Shown: positions 46,988-54,527 of the stretch, in pieces
How the letters are laid out: every line of letters begins with the position of its first letter
How positions within the stretch are numbered: the first letter of the stretch is position 1
Assembly: GCF_020866965.1 (NCBI RefSeq)
Contig: NZ_JAJATX010000017.1
Coordinates: forward strand, 1-54,527
Origin: Microvirga roseola
GTDB lineage: Bacteria > Pseudomonadota > Alphaproteobacteria > Rhizobiales > Beijerinckiaceae
Reading direction: 5' to 3'
Length of the DNA: 54,527 bases
Notes under the pieces: model-generated
What the model was told of the DNA's origin: nothing
What the model saw: the letters and a program-made list of their open reading frames with translations, nothing else
The model's database searches: none
Position numbers and translations under genes: made by a program

Positions 46988-46999
46988 GGACGACAAGCC

Positions 47000-47155
47000 A
47001 TGCCAGCCACCTACAAGTTCTTCGCCGAATTCGCCCAGACCTGGGGGCTTCTCTACTTCGTCGCCGTCTTCCTGGCGGTGCTGATCTATGCCCTCGCTCC
47101 CTCGCGGAAGAACCGCTTCGACGCGGCAGCCCGCATGCCTCTCCAGGAGGATTGA
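47000..47155 (+). CDS. ccoQ: cbb3-type cytochrome oxidase small subunit
   Basis: The product has 51 residues with one membrane helix, WGLLYFVAVFLAVLIYALAP, followed by a short basic stretch (SRKNRFDAAARMP). Length and pattern match CcoQ, which stabilises the complex, notably in the presence of oxygen. ATG 47000 lies 12 bases after ccoO; ccoP starts four bases after the stop, and the ribosome site for ccoP lies inside the ccoQ end. Confidence 0.9.
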   Translation: MPATYKFFAEFAQTWGLLYFVAVFLAVLIYALAPSRKNRFDAAARMPLQED

Positions 47156-47159
47156 TCCC

Positions 47160-48044
47160 ATGGCCCACGAGACACAAGGCCCCGTCGACTCCGTCACCGG
47201 AGTCACCATGACCGGGCACAGCTGGGACGACATCCAGGAGCTCAACAATCCGCTGCCGCGCTGGTGGCTGCGGACCTTCTACGCCACAATCATCTGGGCG
47301 GTCGCCTATTTCGTGGCCTATCCCGCCTGGCCGCTGGTCTCGTCCTACACCAAGGGCGTTCTCGGCTGGCAGTCACGCGAGGCCGTCGAGGTCGATCTCG
47401 CGGCGCTGAAGACCCAGCGCTCCGGCATGACGGCGAAGCTCGCCGAGGCCTCGCTCGAGGACATCCGGCAGAACCCGGAGGTGTTCTCCTTCGCACTGGC
47501 CCAGGGCAAGGCCGCCTTCGGCGACAACTGCGCCCCCTGCCACGGTGCTGGCGGCGGCGGAGCCAAGGGCTATCCCAACCTGAACGACGACGACTGGCTC
47601 TGGGGCGGCTCGCTCGCCCAGGTCGAGCAGACGATCCGTCATGGCGCCCGCTCGACGAGCGACGAGGGCCATCAGGGCTCGATGCCGGCTTTCGGTCGCG
47701 ACGGCCTCCTCCAGCGCGAGCAGATCTCGCATGTGGCGGACTACGTGCGCTCCCTTTCGGGCCTGCCCGTGGACAAGGCCGCCAAGCTCGATGAGGGCGC
47801 CAAGGTCTATGCCGAGAACTGCGCCGCCTGCCACGGCGATACCGGCCTGGGCAACATGGAGACGGGCGCACCGAACCTGTCGGATAAGATCTGGCTCTTC
47901 GGCTCCGACAAAGCCGCCATCGTGGAGGGCCTGACGAACGGCCGCGGCGGCGTGATGCCGGCCTGGCATGGACGCCTCGATGACACCACGATCAAGGCAC
48001 TGACCCTCTACGTGCACTCCCTCGGCGGCGGTCAGCAGCAGTAG
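47160..48044 (+). CDS. ccoP: cbb3-type cytochrome oxidase di-haem subunit III
   Basis: The product has 294 residues. An N-terminal region with one or two membrane segments (TFYATIIWAVAYFVAYPAWP) leads to two cytochrome c domains with motifs CAPCHG and CAACHG near residues 124 and 221. Each domain keeps an axial Met (SMPAFG and VMPAWHG). It takes electrons from the bc1 complex through soluble cytochrome c. AGGAGG precedes ATG 47160. A strong hairpin after the gene ends the first transcript. Confidence 0.97.
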   Translation: MAHETQGPVDSVTGVTMTGHSWDDIQELNNPLPRWWLRTFYATIIWAVAYFVAYPAWPLVSSYTKGVLGWQSREAVEVDLAALKTQRSGMTAKLAEASLEDIRQNPEVFSFALAQGKAAFGDNCAPCHGAGGGGAKGYPNLNDDDWLWGGSLAQVEQTIRHGARSTSDEGHQGSMPAFGRDGLLQREQISHVADYVRSLSGLPVDKAAKLDEGAKVYAENCAACHGDTGLGNMETGAPNLSDKIWLFGSDKAAIVEGLTNGRGGVMPAWHGRLDDTTIKALTLYVHSLGGGQQQ

Positions 48045-48073
48045 GACTGCGACCGAACGCCCGATACACCGAT

Positions 48074-48110
48074 CAACCTGCGGCCGGAGTCTCCCTCCGG
48101 CCGCAGGTTG
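48074..48110 (+). terminator. Strong hairpin after ccoP
   Basis: CAACCTGCGGCCGGAG (48074-48089) and CTCCGGCCGCAGGTTG (48095-48110) form a perfect 16-bp stem with a five-base loop. There is no T run. Its last three bases are the first three of the next FNR box. Confidence 0.65.
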
Positions 48111-48121
48111 ACCCAAATCAA
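48108..48121 (+). promoter_or_regulatory. FNR/FixK box upstream of ccoG
   Basis: TTGACCCAAATCAA matches TTGAY-N4-RTCAA. It lies 48 bases before the first ccoG ATG and gives the assembly genes their own oxygen-responsive promoter. Confidence 0.8.
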
Positions 48122-48168
48122 GGCAAAAGCTCAGCCCTTCCTCTATTCCGGCATCATCCCTGTTCGAG

Positions 48169-49656
48169 ATGATCGCGACGGATTCGATGGCTGACGCCCC
48201 CCTCTCCCACCCTGCTTCGGCACCTGCGCCGGCTCAAGCCGACGACACTCCCCTGTACGTCCCGCGCAAGAAGATCTACCCGCAGGCAGTGAAGGGACGT
48301 TTCCGCACGACCAAATGGATCGTCCTCGCCGTCACCCTCGGGCTCTATTATTTCCTCCCCTTCCTGCGCTGGGACCGCGGTCCGAACGCCCCGGACCAGG
48401 CCATTCTGCTAGATCTCGCCAATGGCCGTTTCTATTTCTTCTTCATCGAGATCTGGCCGCAGGAGGTCTACTACCTCACGGGCCTTCTGGTGCTTGCCTC
48501 ACTCGTTCTCTTCCTCATGAATGCGGTCGCGGGCCGCGTCTGGTGCGGCTATCTCTGCCCGCAGACCGTCTGGACCGATCTCTTCTACGCCGTCGAGCGC
48601 CTCATCGAGGGCGACCGGCGCGAGCGGATGCGCAAGGCCAAGGAGAAATGGAGCCTTGAGACTATCGCACAGAGGACGCTCAAGCACTCCATCCGGCTGA
48701 TGATCGCCTGGTGGACCGGCGGCGCCTGGGTTCTCTACTTCGCCGATGCTCCGACCCTCGTCTACGAGCTGGCGACCTTTCAGGGTCCGCCCCTGGCCTA
48801 TATCTGGATCGGCATTCTCACCTTCACGACCTATGTGCTCGCCGGCTTCATGCGCGAGCAGGTCTGCACCTATATGTGCCCCTGGCCGCGCATCCAGGCG
48901 GCGCTTACGGACGAGTACGCCCTCAACGTCACCTATCGCTACGACCGGGGCGAGCCGCGCGGCTCGATGAAGAAGAACGAGGTCCTTAAGAAGCAAGGGC
49001 TTCCGGCGGGCGACTGCATCGACTGCGACCAGTGCGTGGCCGTGTGCCCCACCGGCGTCGACATCCGCAAGGGCCTGCAGCTGGACTGCATCCAGTGCGG
49101 CCTGTGCATCGACGCCTGCAATACGGTGATGACCAAGATCGGCCGCCCGGAAGGCCTCATCGCCTACGACACGGACATGAACGTCCAGGTGCGCATGGAA
49201 GGCAAGCCGGAGGTGCGCCGCGTCGTCCGCCCGCGCACCGTCCTCTACGCCGGTCTCATCGTGCTCGCCGGCGCCATCATGCTCACCGCGCTCGCCATGC
49301 GCACCAATGTCGGCCTCAGCGTCATGCACGACCGCAACCCGCTCTTCGTGCGCCTGTCGGACGGCTCGATCCGCAACGGCTTCACCATCCGTGTGGCGAA
49401 CAAGACCCTGGACGAGCGCCGCTACGCCCTCACCGTCGAAGGTCTGCCCGAGGCGAAGCTCGACATCGTGGGCGGCGAGATCGACCAGCAGGGCCGCGCG
49501 GTCGTCACCGTCGGACCGGACCAGACCCTGGAGGCCCGCATCCTCGTGACCGGAGGCGAGACGACCCCGCCCGCCTCCACGGACCTCCATTTCACCATCA
49601 CCGACCTTGAAAGCGGCGAGACCGCCGGTGCGAACGACCACTTCAAGGCACCCTGA
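48169..49656 (+). CDS. ccoG: cbb3 oxidase assembly protein, ferredoxin-type copper reductase
   Basis: The product has 495 residues with about five membrane helices. The first two conserved Cys groups are WCGYLCPQTVW and CTYMCPWPR. Two 4Fe-4S ferredoxin motifs follow: CIDCDQCVAVCPTG and CIQCGLCIDACN. A periplasmic Ig-like C-terminal domain closes it. CcoG (FixG) reduces Cu(II) to Cu(I) for the oxidase centre. ATG 48169 or 48187 is the start. It begins ccoGHIS. Confidence 0.95.
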   Translation: MIATDSMADAPLSHPASAPAPAQADDTPLYVPRKKIYPQAVKGRFRTTKWIVLAVTLGLYYFLPFLRWDRGPNAPDQAILLDLANGRFYFFFIEIWPQEVYYLTGLLVLASLVLFLMNAVAGRVWCGYLCPQTVWTDLFYAVERLIEGDRRERMRKAKEKWSLETIAQRTLKHSIRLMIAWWTGGAWVLYFADAPTLVYELATFQGPPLAYIWIGILTFTTYVLAGFMREQVCTYMCPWPRIQAALTDEYALNVTYRYDRGEPRGSMKKNEVLKKQGLPAGDCIDCDQCVAVCPTGVDIRKGLQLDCIQCGLCIDACNTVMTKIGRPEGLIAYDTDMNVQVRMEGKPEVRRVVRPRTVLYAGLIVLAGAIMLTALAMRTNVGLSVMHDRNPLFVRLSDGSIRNGFTIRVANKTLDERRYALTVEGLPEAKLDIVGGEIDQQGRAVVTVGPDQTLEARILVTGGETTPPASTDLHFTITDLESGETAGANDHFKAP

Positions 49657-49661
49657 CAAGG

Positions 49662-50168
49662 ATGACGTCGATGCAAACCACCACCGCTTCGGGCCGCGCC
49701 CCCCGCCAGATCACCGGACGTGCGGTCCTGTTCTGCTTCATCGCCTTCTTCGGCACCGTCTTCGCCATGAACTTCTTCATGGTCCGCATGGCCCTTTCGA
49801 GCTTCAGCGGCGTCGAGACGGAGAGCGCCTACAAGGCAGGCCTGTCCTTCAAGAACGACGTAGCGGCAGCCCAGGCGCAGGATGCCCGCCACTGGGCCGT
49901 CGAGGCGCTCGTCCAGCGCGGCGACAACGCCAGCGTCACCATTACGGCCCGCGACGCGCAAGCCCGCCCGCTGGCCGGCCTCACGCCCGAGGTGCGCCTC
50001 GCCCACCCCACCGACAAGCGCCGCGGTGTCGCGCTCGAATTCGTCGAACTGACCTCCGGCCAGTACCGGAGCCTTACGCCCCTGCCGGAAGGCCGGTGGG
50101 ACCTCGTGATCGGCCTGAAGCGGGAGGCGGAGACCGTCTTCCGCTCCAAGAGCCGTGTTTTGCTCTAA
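49662..50168 (+). CDS. ccoH: cbb3 oxidase assembly protein
   Basis: The product has 168 residues. An N-terminal membrane segment (AVLFCFIAFFGTVFAMNFFMVRMAL) is followed by the FixH pattern SFSGVETESAYKAGLSF. The periplasmic part resembles FixH with W..DV...G / W.L...... It helps mature and stabilise the cbb3 complex. ATG 49662 is five bases after the ccoG stop, and ccoI starts 13 bases on, so the genes are clearly co-transcribed. Confidence 0.92.
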   Translation: MTSMQTTTASGRAPRQITGRAVLFCFIAFFGTVFAMNFFMVRMALSSFSGVETESAYKAGLSFKNDVAAAQAQDARHWAVEALVQRGDNASVTITARDAQARPLAGLTPEVRLAHPTDKRRGVALEFVELTSGQYRSLTPLPEGRWDLVIGLKREAETVFRSKSRVLL

Positions 50169-50181
50169 GGATTTCCTTGTA

Positions 50182-52413
50182 ATGGCCGAGACCCTCGACC
50201 TCTCCGTTTTCGTGAAGCGCCAGGACGACGGCACGGCGCATCTCGACCTCGCCATCGAGGGGATCGACTGCGCCGCCTGCATCGACGAGATCGAGGGCGG
50301 CCTGTGCCGCCTGCCGGGCGTCGTGGATGCGCGGCTCAACTATACCAATCATCGCCTCGCGGTGGAATGGAGGGACGGGCAGGTCTCGCCCGCCAAAGTG
50401 ATCGAGGAGCTGCAGCGCCTCGGCTACCGGGCGCATCCCTTCCAGTCGCGCCTGGTCGAGGAGGAGGAGGCCCGCCGCGCGCAATGGCTCCTGAAATGCC
50501 TTGCGGTCGCGGGCTTCGCCTCCATGAACATCATGCTGCTCGCGGTCTCCGTCTGGTCCGGCAACGTGACCGACATCACGCCGGAGACCCGCGACTTCTT
50601 CCACTGGCTCGCCGCCCTCATCGCCCTGCCGTCGGTCGCCTATGCGGGCCAGCCTTTCTTCCAGAGCGCCATGGGTGCGCTCCGCAACGGGCGCACCAAC
50701 ATGGACGTGCCCATCGTCATCGGCATCCTGCTGGCGCTCACCATGTCTGTGGTCGAGACCATCAACTCCGCCGAGCACACCTATTTCGACTCCGTCGTGA
50801 TGCTGCTCTTCTTCCTGCTCTGCGGCCGCTTTATCGACCAGGCCATGCGCCGCAAGACGCGGGCGGTGGCGAGCAACCTCGCCTCGCTCAAGGCCGAGGT
50901 GGCGCACCGGATCGAGGAGAACGGGGAACTCGCGCTCGTGCCGACCGCCGCGATCAAGGCGGGCGACCGGATTCTCGTGCGTCCGGGCGAGCGCATCGCC
51001 ATCGACGGCACGGTGCTCTCCGGCGCATCGGAAGTGGACGAGAGCCTTGTGACGGGCGAAACCACTCACCGGGCGGTGGATGCCGGAGCCCAGGTCTATG
51101 CGGGCAGCCTCAACTACAACGGCACCCTGACCCTGAACGTCACCGCCGCCGGCAAGGGCACCCTGCTCGACGAGGTGGAGCGCCTGCTGGAAAGCGCCGC
51201 CACTGCGAAATCCCGCTATGTGCAGCTCGCGGACCGGGTGGCGAGGGGCTATGCGCCGGTGGTGCACACGGCAGCGGCGCTCACCGCCATCGCCTGGATC
51301 GCCTCCGGCGCCTCCGTGCACGGTGCGATCATCACGGCGATTGCGGTCCTCATCATCACCTGCCCCTGCGCGCTGGCGCTGGCGGTTCCCGTCGTGCAGG
51401 TGGTGGCCTCGGGCGCGCTCTTCCGCGCCAATGTCTTCCTCAATTCCGGCGATGCGCTGGAGCGCCTGGCCGAAGTGGACACGGTCGTCTTCGACAAGAC
51501 CGGCACCCTGACCCTGCCCACCATGAGCGTGGTCAATGCGGGCGAGATCGCGCCGGACCTGCTGGAAGCGGCCGCCCGCCTCGCGCTTTCGAGCCACCAT
51601 CCCCTGGCGGCCGCCGTGGCGGACAAGGCCCGCGACCGCCGTCCCTACGACGGCGCAGTCGAGGAGCCGGGCCAGGGCGTGCGCACCATCATGGACGGCA
51701 TCGAGATGCGCCTCGGCAGCCCAGCCTTCTGCGGCGCGGAGGAGATGGCCCGCGATGCGGTGAAGGGCGACCCGACCTCCTCGGCCATCGCCTTCGCCTG
51801 GGGCGAGAGGCGCGCCGTCCTTCTCGTCCGGCAGGCCCTGCGCCCCGATGCGGTCGCGGTGGTCAGGAACCTGCGCGAGAGCGGCTTCGACTGCCGCATT
51901 CTCTCCGGCGACCGGGCGGAGGCCGTGGCACCCATCGCCCAGGCTCTCGGGATCGAGATGTGGCGCGGCGGCTGCAAGCCAGCCCACAAGATCGCGATGC
52001 TCGATGCCCTGAAGGCCGAAGGCCGCAAGGTGCTCATGGTCGGCGACGGGCTCAACGACGCTCCCGCTCTCGCCGCGGCTCATGTCTCCCTCTCGCCCAT
52101 CAGCGCCGCCGACCTCACCCAGGCCCAGGCCGATGCGGTGTTCCTCGGCGACAGGCTGGAGCCCGTGCGCGAGACCATCGCCATCGCCCGCCGCGCGCAT
52201 AGGCTGATGCGGCAGAACCTCGGGATCGCGCTGGTCTATAACCTGTTCGCGGTGCCGCTGGCCTTCTTCGGCTATGTCACGCCCCTCGTTGCGGCGCTCG
52301 CCATGTCGGGCTCCTCGACCATCGTCACCCTCAACGCCCTGCGCGCACGGGGCCGGGCTCCCGCCAAGGAAGCGGAAGCCGCTCAAGGCGCGCCCGCCGT
52401 GCAAGGAGCCTGA
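50182..52413 (+). CDS. ccoI: cbb3 oxidase P1B-type copper ATPase
   Basis: The product has 743 residues. One HMA domain contains IDCAACIDEIE. Eight membrane segments include the transport motif ITCPCALALAVP. DKTGTLT, the SSHHPLAAAV loop (HP motif) and GDGLNDAPAL follow. CcoI (FixI, CtpA-like) delivers copper to the oxidase rather than exporting excess. ATG 50182 is preferred with AAGGA upstream. It differs from CopA on the left by having a single HMA domain and its place in the operon. Confidence 0.95.
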   Translation: MAETLDLSVFVKRQDDGTAHLDLAIEGIDCAACIDEIEGGLCRLPGVVDARLNYTNHRLAVEWRDGQVSPAKVIEELQRLGYRAHPFQSRLVEEEEARRAQWLLKCLAVAGFASMNIMLLAVSVWSGNVTDITPETRDFFHWLAALIALPSVAYAGQPFFQSAMGALRNGRTNMDVPIVIGILLALTMSVVETINSAEHTYFDSVVMLLFFLLCGRFIDQAMRRKTRAVASNLASLKAEVAHRIEENGELALVPTAAIKAGDRILVRPGERIAIDGTVLSGASEVDESLVTGETTHRAVDAGAQVYAGSLNYNGTLTLNVTAAGKGTLLDEVERLLESAATAKSRYVQLADRVARGYAPVVHTAAALTAIAWIASGASVHGAIITAIAVLIITCPCALALAVPVVQVVASGALFRANVFLNSGDALERLAEVDTVVFDKTGTLTLPTMSVVNAGEIAPDLLEAAARLALSSHHPLAAAVADKARDRRPYDGAVEEPGQGVRTIMDGIEMRLGSPAFCGAEEMARDAVKGDPTSSAIAFAWGERRAVLLVRQALRPDAVAVVRNLRESGFDCRILSGDRAEAVAPIAQALGIEMWRGGCKPAHKIAMLDALKAEGRKVLMVGDGLNDAPALAAAHVSLSPISAADLTQAQADAVFLGDRLEPVRETIAIARRAHRLMRQNLGIALVYNLFAVPLAFFGYVTPLVAALAMSGSSTIVTLNALRARGRAPAKEAEAAQGAPAVQGA

Positions 52414-52417
52414 TCCC

Positions 52418-52567
52418 ATGGAAGTGCTGATCTATCTCGTTCCCATCGCCCTGATGCTGGGCCTCACGGGGCTCGCCGCCTTCATGTGGTCGATCAAGAA
52501 CGGCCAGTATGACGATGTGCAGGGGGCAGCGGTACGCGTCCTCTCCGACGACGATCTGCGGAAATGA
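52418..52567 (+). CDS. ccoS: cbb3 oxidase assembly small protein
   Basis: The product has 49 residues: one membrane helix (LVPIALMLGLTGLAAFMWSI) and the family tail K-N-G-Q-Y-D-D-x-x-G-A-A-x-R-x-L. It is needed for haem b and copper insertion into CcoN. Its stop overlaps the start of the CcoA-like gene by four bases (ATGA). Confidence 0.92.
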   Translation: MEVLIYLVPIALMLGLTGLAAFMWSIKNGQYDDVQGAAVRVLSDDDLRK

Positions 52568-53679
52568 CCGCCTCCTCCGCCATGCCCCGGGCCGGGCGGC
52601 TCGACTGCGTCTGCGAGCCGGGCGCGCTCGGGGAAGGCGCGGCCGACCGCGGCGGAGTTGCGCTCCTCGCCATCGCCTTTGCCCTGTCGATCCTCTCGCA
52701 GGTGCTGACCTTGAGCATCCTGCCGCTCGCGGGCCTCTCGTTCGCCCCGAGCAAGAGCCTCGCGATGCTCCCCTTCGCCGCCTTCTATGCGGGCGCGGCG
52801 CTGGCAAGCCTTCCGGCCTCCCTCCTCCTCGATTCCTTCGGCCGCCGAGCTGCCTTCTCGCTCGGCGCAAGCCTCGGGACCGCGGGCGGAATGGTCCTCG
52901 TCTGGGCGCTCATGCGGATGCATTTCGGAGCGCTTGCCCTCGGGGCCTTCTGGCTCGGCATCGCCAGCGGCTTCAGCCTGTTCTATCGTCATGCCGCCGT
53001 GCCCATGGGCGGCGGCTCCAGGAGCGCCGTTCTCGCCGTCTTCGGCGCAGGCACCCTCGCCGCCATCATCGCTCCGACCCTGGCCGACAAGGCTGAACTC
53101 CTGGCCGCGCCGCATGCCTTCGTCGGCATGGCGGTTGTGACATCTCTCGCCTATGTCCTGTCCCTTGCCGCCACCGCCGCCCTGCCCTCCCGCCGCTTCC
53201 GCGAGAACCTGGACGCGGCCAGGAGCTTGAAGGGCTGGCGAAAGGTCCTCCTCCCCACCGCTATCGGCGCACTGGCCTGGTTCGCCATGACCGGCCTCAT
53301 GGGCGCAACCCCCGTCGCCATGGTCGGCTGCGGCCTCTCAGGCGCGGTCGCCGGCACTGTCGCCTGGCACGTGGTGTCGATGTACGCCCCCTCGCTCGGC
53401 CTCGCGCTCCTGCCCAACGCGGCCCGTCCCTTCCCGATGGTCTCCGTCGGCAGCCTTCTCCTGGCTGCAGGCATCGTGATCTTCGCCTTGTCGAGTCAGG
53501 TCGAGGGCTTCTCGGCCGCGGCGGCTTTCCTTGGGATCGGCTGGTCGCTCACCACCATCGGTACGACCCTGTGGGTCCACCGGGACGGTACGCCCTCCCG
53601 ATGGCTCCTCGGTTTCCATGACGCCGCTCTGCTCCTTGCGGCTCTCTTCGGAGCATTGGCGGCAAGCGCCTTCGTTTAA
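52564..53679 (+). CDS. ccoA: CcoA-like MFS copper importer
   Basis: The product has 371 residues and about eleven membrane helices. In the middle it has FAMTGLMGATPVA (M-x-x-x-M) and 23 residues later AWHVVSMYAPS (H-x-x-x-M). These are the two metal-ligand motifs known from CcoA of Rhodobacter, an MFS copper importer that feeds cbb3 assembly. The start ATG overlaps ccoS, so the transporter is translated with the assembly genes. The signature places it above a generic MFS call; no other substrate is suggested by sequence. Confidence 0.75.
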   Translation: MTASSAMPRAGRLDCVCEPGALGEGAADRGGVALLAIAFALSILSQVLTLSILPLAGLSFAPSKSLAMLPFAAFYAGAALASLPASLLLDSFGRRAAFSLGASLGTAGGMVLVWALMRMHFGALALGAFWLGIASGFSLFYRHAAVPMGGGSRSAVLAVFGAGTLAAIIAPTLADKAELLAAPHAFVGMAVVTSLAYVLSLAATAALPSRRFRENLDAARSLKGWRKVLLPTAIGALAWFAMTGLMGATPVAMVGCGLSGAVAGTVAWHVVSMYAPSLGLALLPNAARPFPMVSVGSLLLAAGIVIFALSSQVEGFSAAAAFLGIGWSLTTIGTTLWVHRDGTPSRWLLGFHDAALLLAALFGALAASAFV

Positions 53680-53720
53680 GCCCCTGGAAATGCCAGCCCA
53701 TATCGCTCTCTGATGAAAAC

Positions 53721-53742
53721 GGCCTCGGGTGGAACCGAGGCC
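53721..53742 (-). terminator. Terminator of the chemotaxis receptor gene
   Basis: GGCCTCGG (53721-53728) pairs with CCGAGGCC (53735-53742); on the minus strand GTTTTC follows. It lies 27 bases past the receptor stop and also faces the ccoA end. Confidence 0.6.
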
Positions 53743-53768
53743 GCTCTTCAACCCCGCATGCCGACGGC

Positions 53769-54527
53769 TCAGGCAGCCTTGACGCCGGAGAGGAAGTCCG
53801 CGACCTCGCGGCCGAGATCCTCGGAGTGGCGCGCCAGCTCCTGGGCCGCGCCCAGAACCTGGGCTGCGGCGGATCCGGTCTCGCCGGCGCCGCGGCGGAC
53901 CTCGCCGATGCTGCCGGTCACCGCTTCCGTGCCGCGCGCCGCCTCCTGCACATTGCGCGAGATCTCCCGCGTCGCCGCGCCCTGCTCCTCGATGGCGGCC
54001 GCGATGCCGGTCGAAATCTGCGCCATCGCGCCGATGGTCTGCGCGATCTCCTGAATGGCTCCGACCACGTCCTGTGTCGCCTGCTGCACGGAGGCGATCT
54101 GGGTTCCGATCTCCTCGGTCGCCTTGGCGGTCTGGTTGGCCAGCTCCTTGACCTCGCTCGCGACAACGGCGAAGCCCTTGCCGGCCTCGCCCGCACGCGC
54201 CGCCTCGATGGTGGCGTTGAGCGCGAGCAGGTTTGTCTGGCCGGCGATGGTGTTGATGAGCGCAATCACGTTGCCGATCCGCTCGGCCGTCTCGGCCAGC
54301 GCCTGAACGGTGGCATTGGTGCGCTGGGCGCCCTCAACCGCCTGGTTGGCGATCTGGGACGACTGCGTCACCTGAGAAGCGATCTCCTGGATCGAGATCG
54401 ACATCTCTTCCGTTGCCGCGGCCACCGTCTGCACGTTGGCCGAGGTCTGCTCGGCGGCGGAGGCCACCTGCACCGACTGATGGTTGGTCTGGTCGGCAAT
54501 CCCCGTCATCGACTGGGCGGTGGCTTC
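53769..54527 (-). CDS. Methyl-accepting chemotaxis protein, 3' part only
   Basis: About 250 C-terminal residues are in the window and the frame stays open to the edge. The signalling hairpin tip is [20 protein letters not shown], then [20 protein letters not shown], which marks a cytoplasmic MCP domain that binds CheA and CheW. The rest is long helical heptads. The sensor part is outside the window, so the stimulus cannot be told. The stop is at 53769, followed by a terminator. Confidence 0.9.
   Translation of the reverse strand, partial: EATAQSMTGIADQTNHQSVQVASAAEQTSANVQTVAAATEEMSISIQEIASQVTQSSQIANQAVEGAQRTNATVQALAETAERIGNVIALINTIAGQTNLLALNATIEAARAGEAGKGFAVVASEVKELANQTAKATEEIGTQIASVQQATQDVVGAIQEIAQTIGAMAQISTGIAAAIEEQGAATREISRNVQEAARGTEAVTGSIGEVRRGAGETGSAAAQVLGAAQELARHSEDLGREVADFLSGVKAA

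Noticed and set aside
50074..52419. Long minus-strand open frame opposite ccoI (781 codons)
   Set aside because: Shadow of ccoI; the translation is repetitive in charged residues and Gly without a domain.

Overview
The window looks like chromosome from a high-GC alphaproteobacterium of the order Hyphomicrobiales (Rhizobiales), most like the Microvirga/Methylobacterium group. The evidence is the gene style: a complete ccoNOQP-ccoGHIS cytochrome cbb3 cluster with FNR/FixK boxes, a CueR-CopA pair, a LolA-like protein with a long Pro/Ala linker, and a globin-type diguanylate cyclase. This assignment is inferred from gene content, not from a database search.

Left flank (1-3464). This part is degraded accessory DNA. 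It holds a SAM methyltransferase gene with a one-base frameshift, a LicD-like gene with an in-frame TAA, a tiny HTH gene overlapping a zinc-ribbon gene, and a small lipoprotein gene whose natural start appears to be ATA.

Integrated element (about 3465-25705). A tyrosine recombinase gene lies beside the 3' end of tRNA-Ser(GCT). The last 17 bases of the tRNA gene, TGGCGGAGACGGAGGGA, recur as a direct repeat 22 kb away at 3465-3481. The enclosed DNA carries a MobA/MobL-type relaxase with a C-terminal LPD7-like region, a divergent MobC-like gene, a primase-like Rep protein beside a 14-bp inverted repeat, and cargo. It is best read as an integrative mobilizable element. The left cargo is an MFS transporter, a P-loop kinase, a MerR-ATPase fusion, and an argP / lysE / dihydrodipicolinate-synthase-like module. 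The right cargo (12.9-21.3 kb) is a putative defence island of two convergent operons. One has a C5 methyltransferase, a MORC-like GHKL ATPase running into a histidine-kinase-like ATPase, and a receiver-domain protein with an unknown C-terminus. The other has an HTH regulator, a second C5 methyltransferase and a Vsr-type nuclease. This modification plus phosphorelay-like set is the best candidate for an under-described system.

Right flank (25689-54527). This is ordinary chromosome: tRNA-Ser, RidA-family protein, globin-coupled diguanylate cyclase, glycosyltransferase, GST (frameshifted), EEP phosphohydrolase, copA-cueR, dual-specificity phosphatase, L,D-transpeptidase, DUF2892 and DUF1622 membrane proteins, EAL phosphodiesterase, homocysteine S-methyltransferase family, tyrS, purC, LolA-like protein and DoxX. 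Next comes the microaerobic respiration block: an FNR-type regulator (with an in-frame TAG), ccoNOQP, ccoGHIS and a CcoA-like copper importer. Three FNR boxes were found in it. The window ends inside a chemotaxis receptor gene.

Six genes carry a single-base lesion (four one-base indels, two in-frame stops), in both the island and the chromosome. Sequencing or assembly error should be excluded before calling them true pseudogenes.
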